A stretch of 64,000 nt of DNA from Saccoglossus kowalevskii. Lineage: Eukaryota; Hemichordata; Enteropneusta; Harrimaniidae. The translations under genes were made by a program, and so were the position numbers. The stretch is from assembly GCF_000003605.2 (NCBI RefSeq), contig NW_003125886.1, positions 511,196-575,195 of the forward strand. The letters run 5' to 3'. The notes below the pieces were generated by a model. The model searched no databases. It was given only the letters and a program-made list of their open reading frames with translations, and was not told the DNA's origin. Below, piece by piece: positions 63,701 to 64,000 of the stretch. Numbering within the stretch: position 1 is the first letter of the stretch; every line of letters begins with the position of its first letter.

Positions 63701-64000
63701 AGCCATATTGAGAGGTTAAGGCTCTCACTGACGGTCTCTCACTGATGATTGTGTGTGTCATTTCCTATAAATGTGTACGCCGTGTATCGTTTATTTTTTT
63801 TTTCGTTTCCACCACACAGCTGATTGCAATGTCACCATGCAATTATGTCTAAAATTATGTCATCTTTATTTGGTGTTAAACAAAAATATTTTCAAATCAC
63901 AGCTACTGTTGTTTTAATAGTAGTATTATTGATAGTTATCGTAATTCTATTACTAGTGCGTAACTTGAATTATTGGCTACTTTTGAAGTGAGGTTTTGTA

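Larger units (their letters stand above)
55018..64000. other. GPCR intron 1 or flank, no further exon found
   Basis: Apart from the CATT microsatellite, the LINE fragment and a poly-G tract near 62212-62224, I see no exon matching TM3-TM7 of a class A receptor on the plus strand. Near 58077 the sequence TTTAAAGCTGG, then CGCGGCGCTCC, resembles a degenerate MITE terminus. Confidence 0.45.

Noticed and set aside
1-64000. CRISPR arrays, bacterial operons, endogenous virus or LTR elements
   Set aside because: No spaced repeat array, no operon-like gene packing, and no gag/pol, capsid or paired LTR signature seen.

Overview
The window is nuclear DNA from an animal, in draft assembly form with two runs of N. 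Genes are split by many GT-AG introns, the base composition is AT-rich, and introns and intergenic DNA carry many short inverted-repeat transposons and tandem arrays. The protein set (a motile-cilium protein, a START-domain lipid carrier, a chromodomain protein, a peptide-type GPCR) fits a bilaterian. Close resemblance to the vertebrate proteins together with the repeat style suggests a marine invertebrate, perhaps an invertebrate deuterostome such as an acorn worm. That last step is a guess.

Layout. On the minus strand, 2863-8682 holds the first five coding exons of an MSL3 homologue (male-specific-lethal complex chromodomain protein). Its remaining exons lie beyond the left edge. On the minus strand, 11147-16827 holds a complete six-exon STARD7 homologue of 405 residues. 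On the plus strand, 17360-39980 holds a complete 37-exon CFAP43 homologue of about 1739 residues, with WD repeats in the N-terminal half and coiled coil in the C-terminal half. STARD7 and CFAP43 start head to head with 532 bp between their start codons. That interval carries a TCTCGCGA element, an ETS-like site and an X-box-like half site, so it is a candidate bidirectional promoter. The CFAP43 model keeps phase at every junction except for one apparent extra base in exon 9.

From 40.3 kb to the right end the window is gene-poor. It holds a 1.84 kb element with perfect 19-bp terminal inverted repeats flanked by TTAA (41449-43289), which encloses an unidentified 186-codon ORF. It also holds two families of TTAA-flanked MITEs, a 5'-truncated LINE 3' end, and the first coding exon of a class A GPCR (54720-55017) whose other exons were not found before the right edge.

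Functionally the genes are unrelated. MSL3 reads chromatin for H4K16 acetylation, STARD7 moves phosphatidylcholine to mitochondria, CFAP43 anchors inner dynein arms on the axoneme, and the GPCR is a neuropeptide-type receptor. The most novel items are the TTAA-flanked element with its ORF and its triple GTAAGT hexamer, and the MITE family whose termini carry an exact NRF1-type palindrome.
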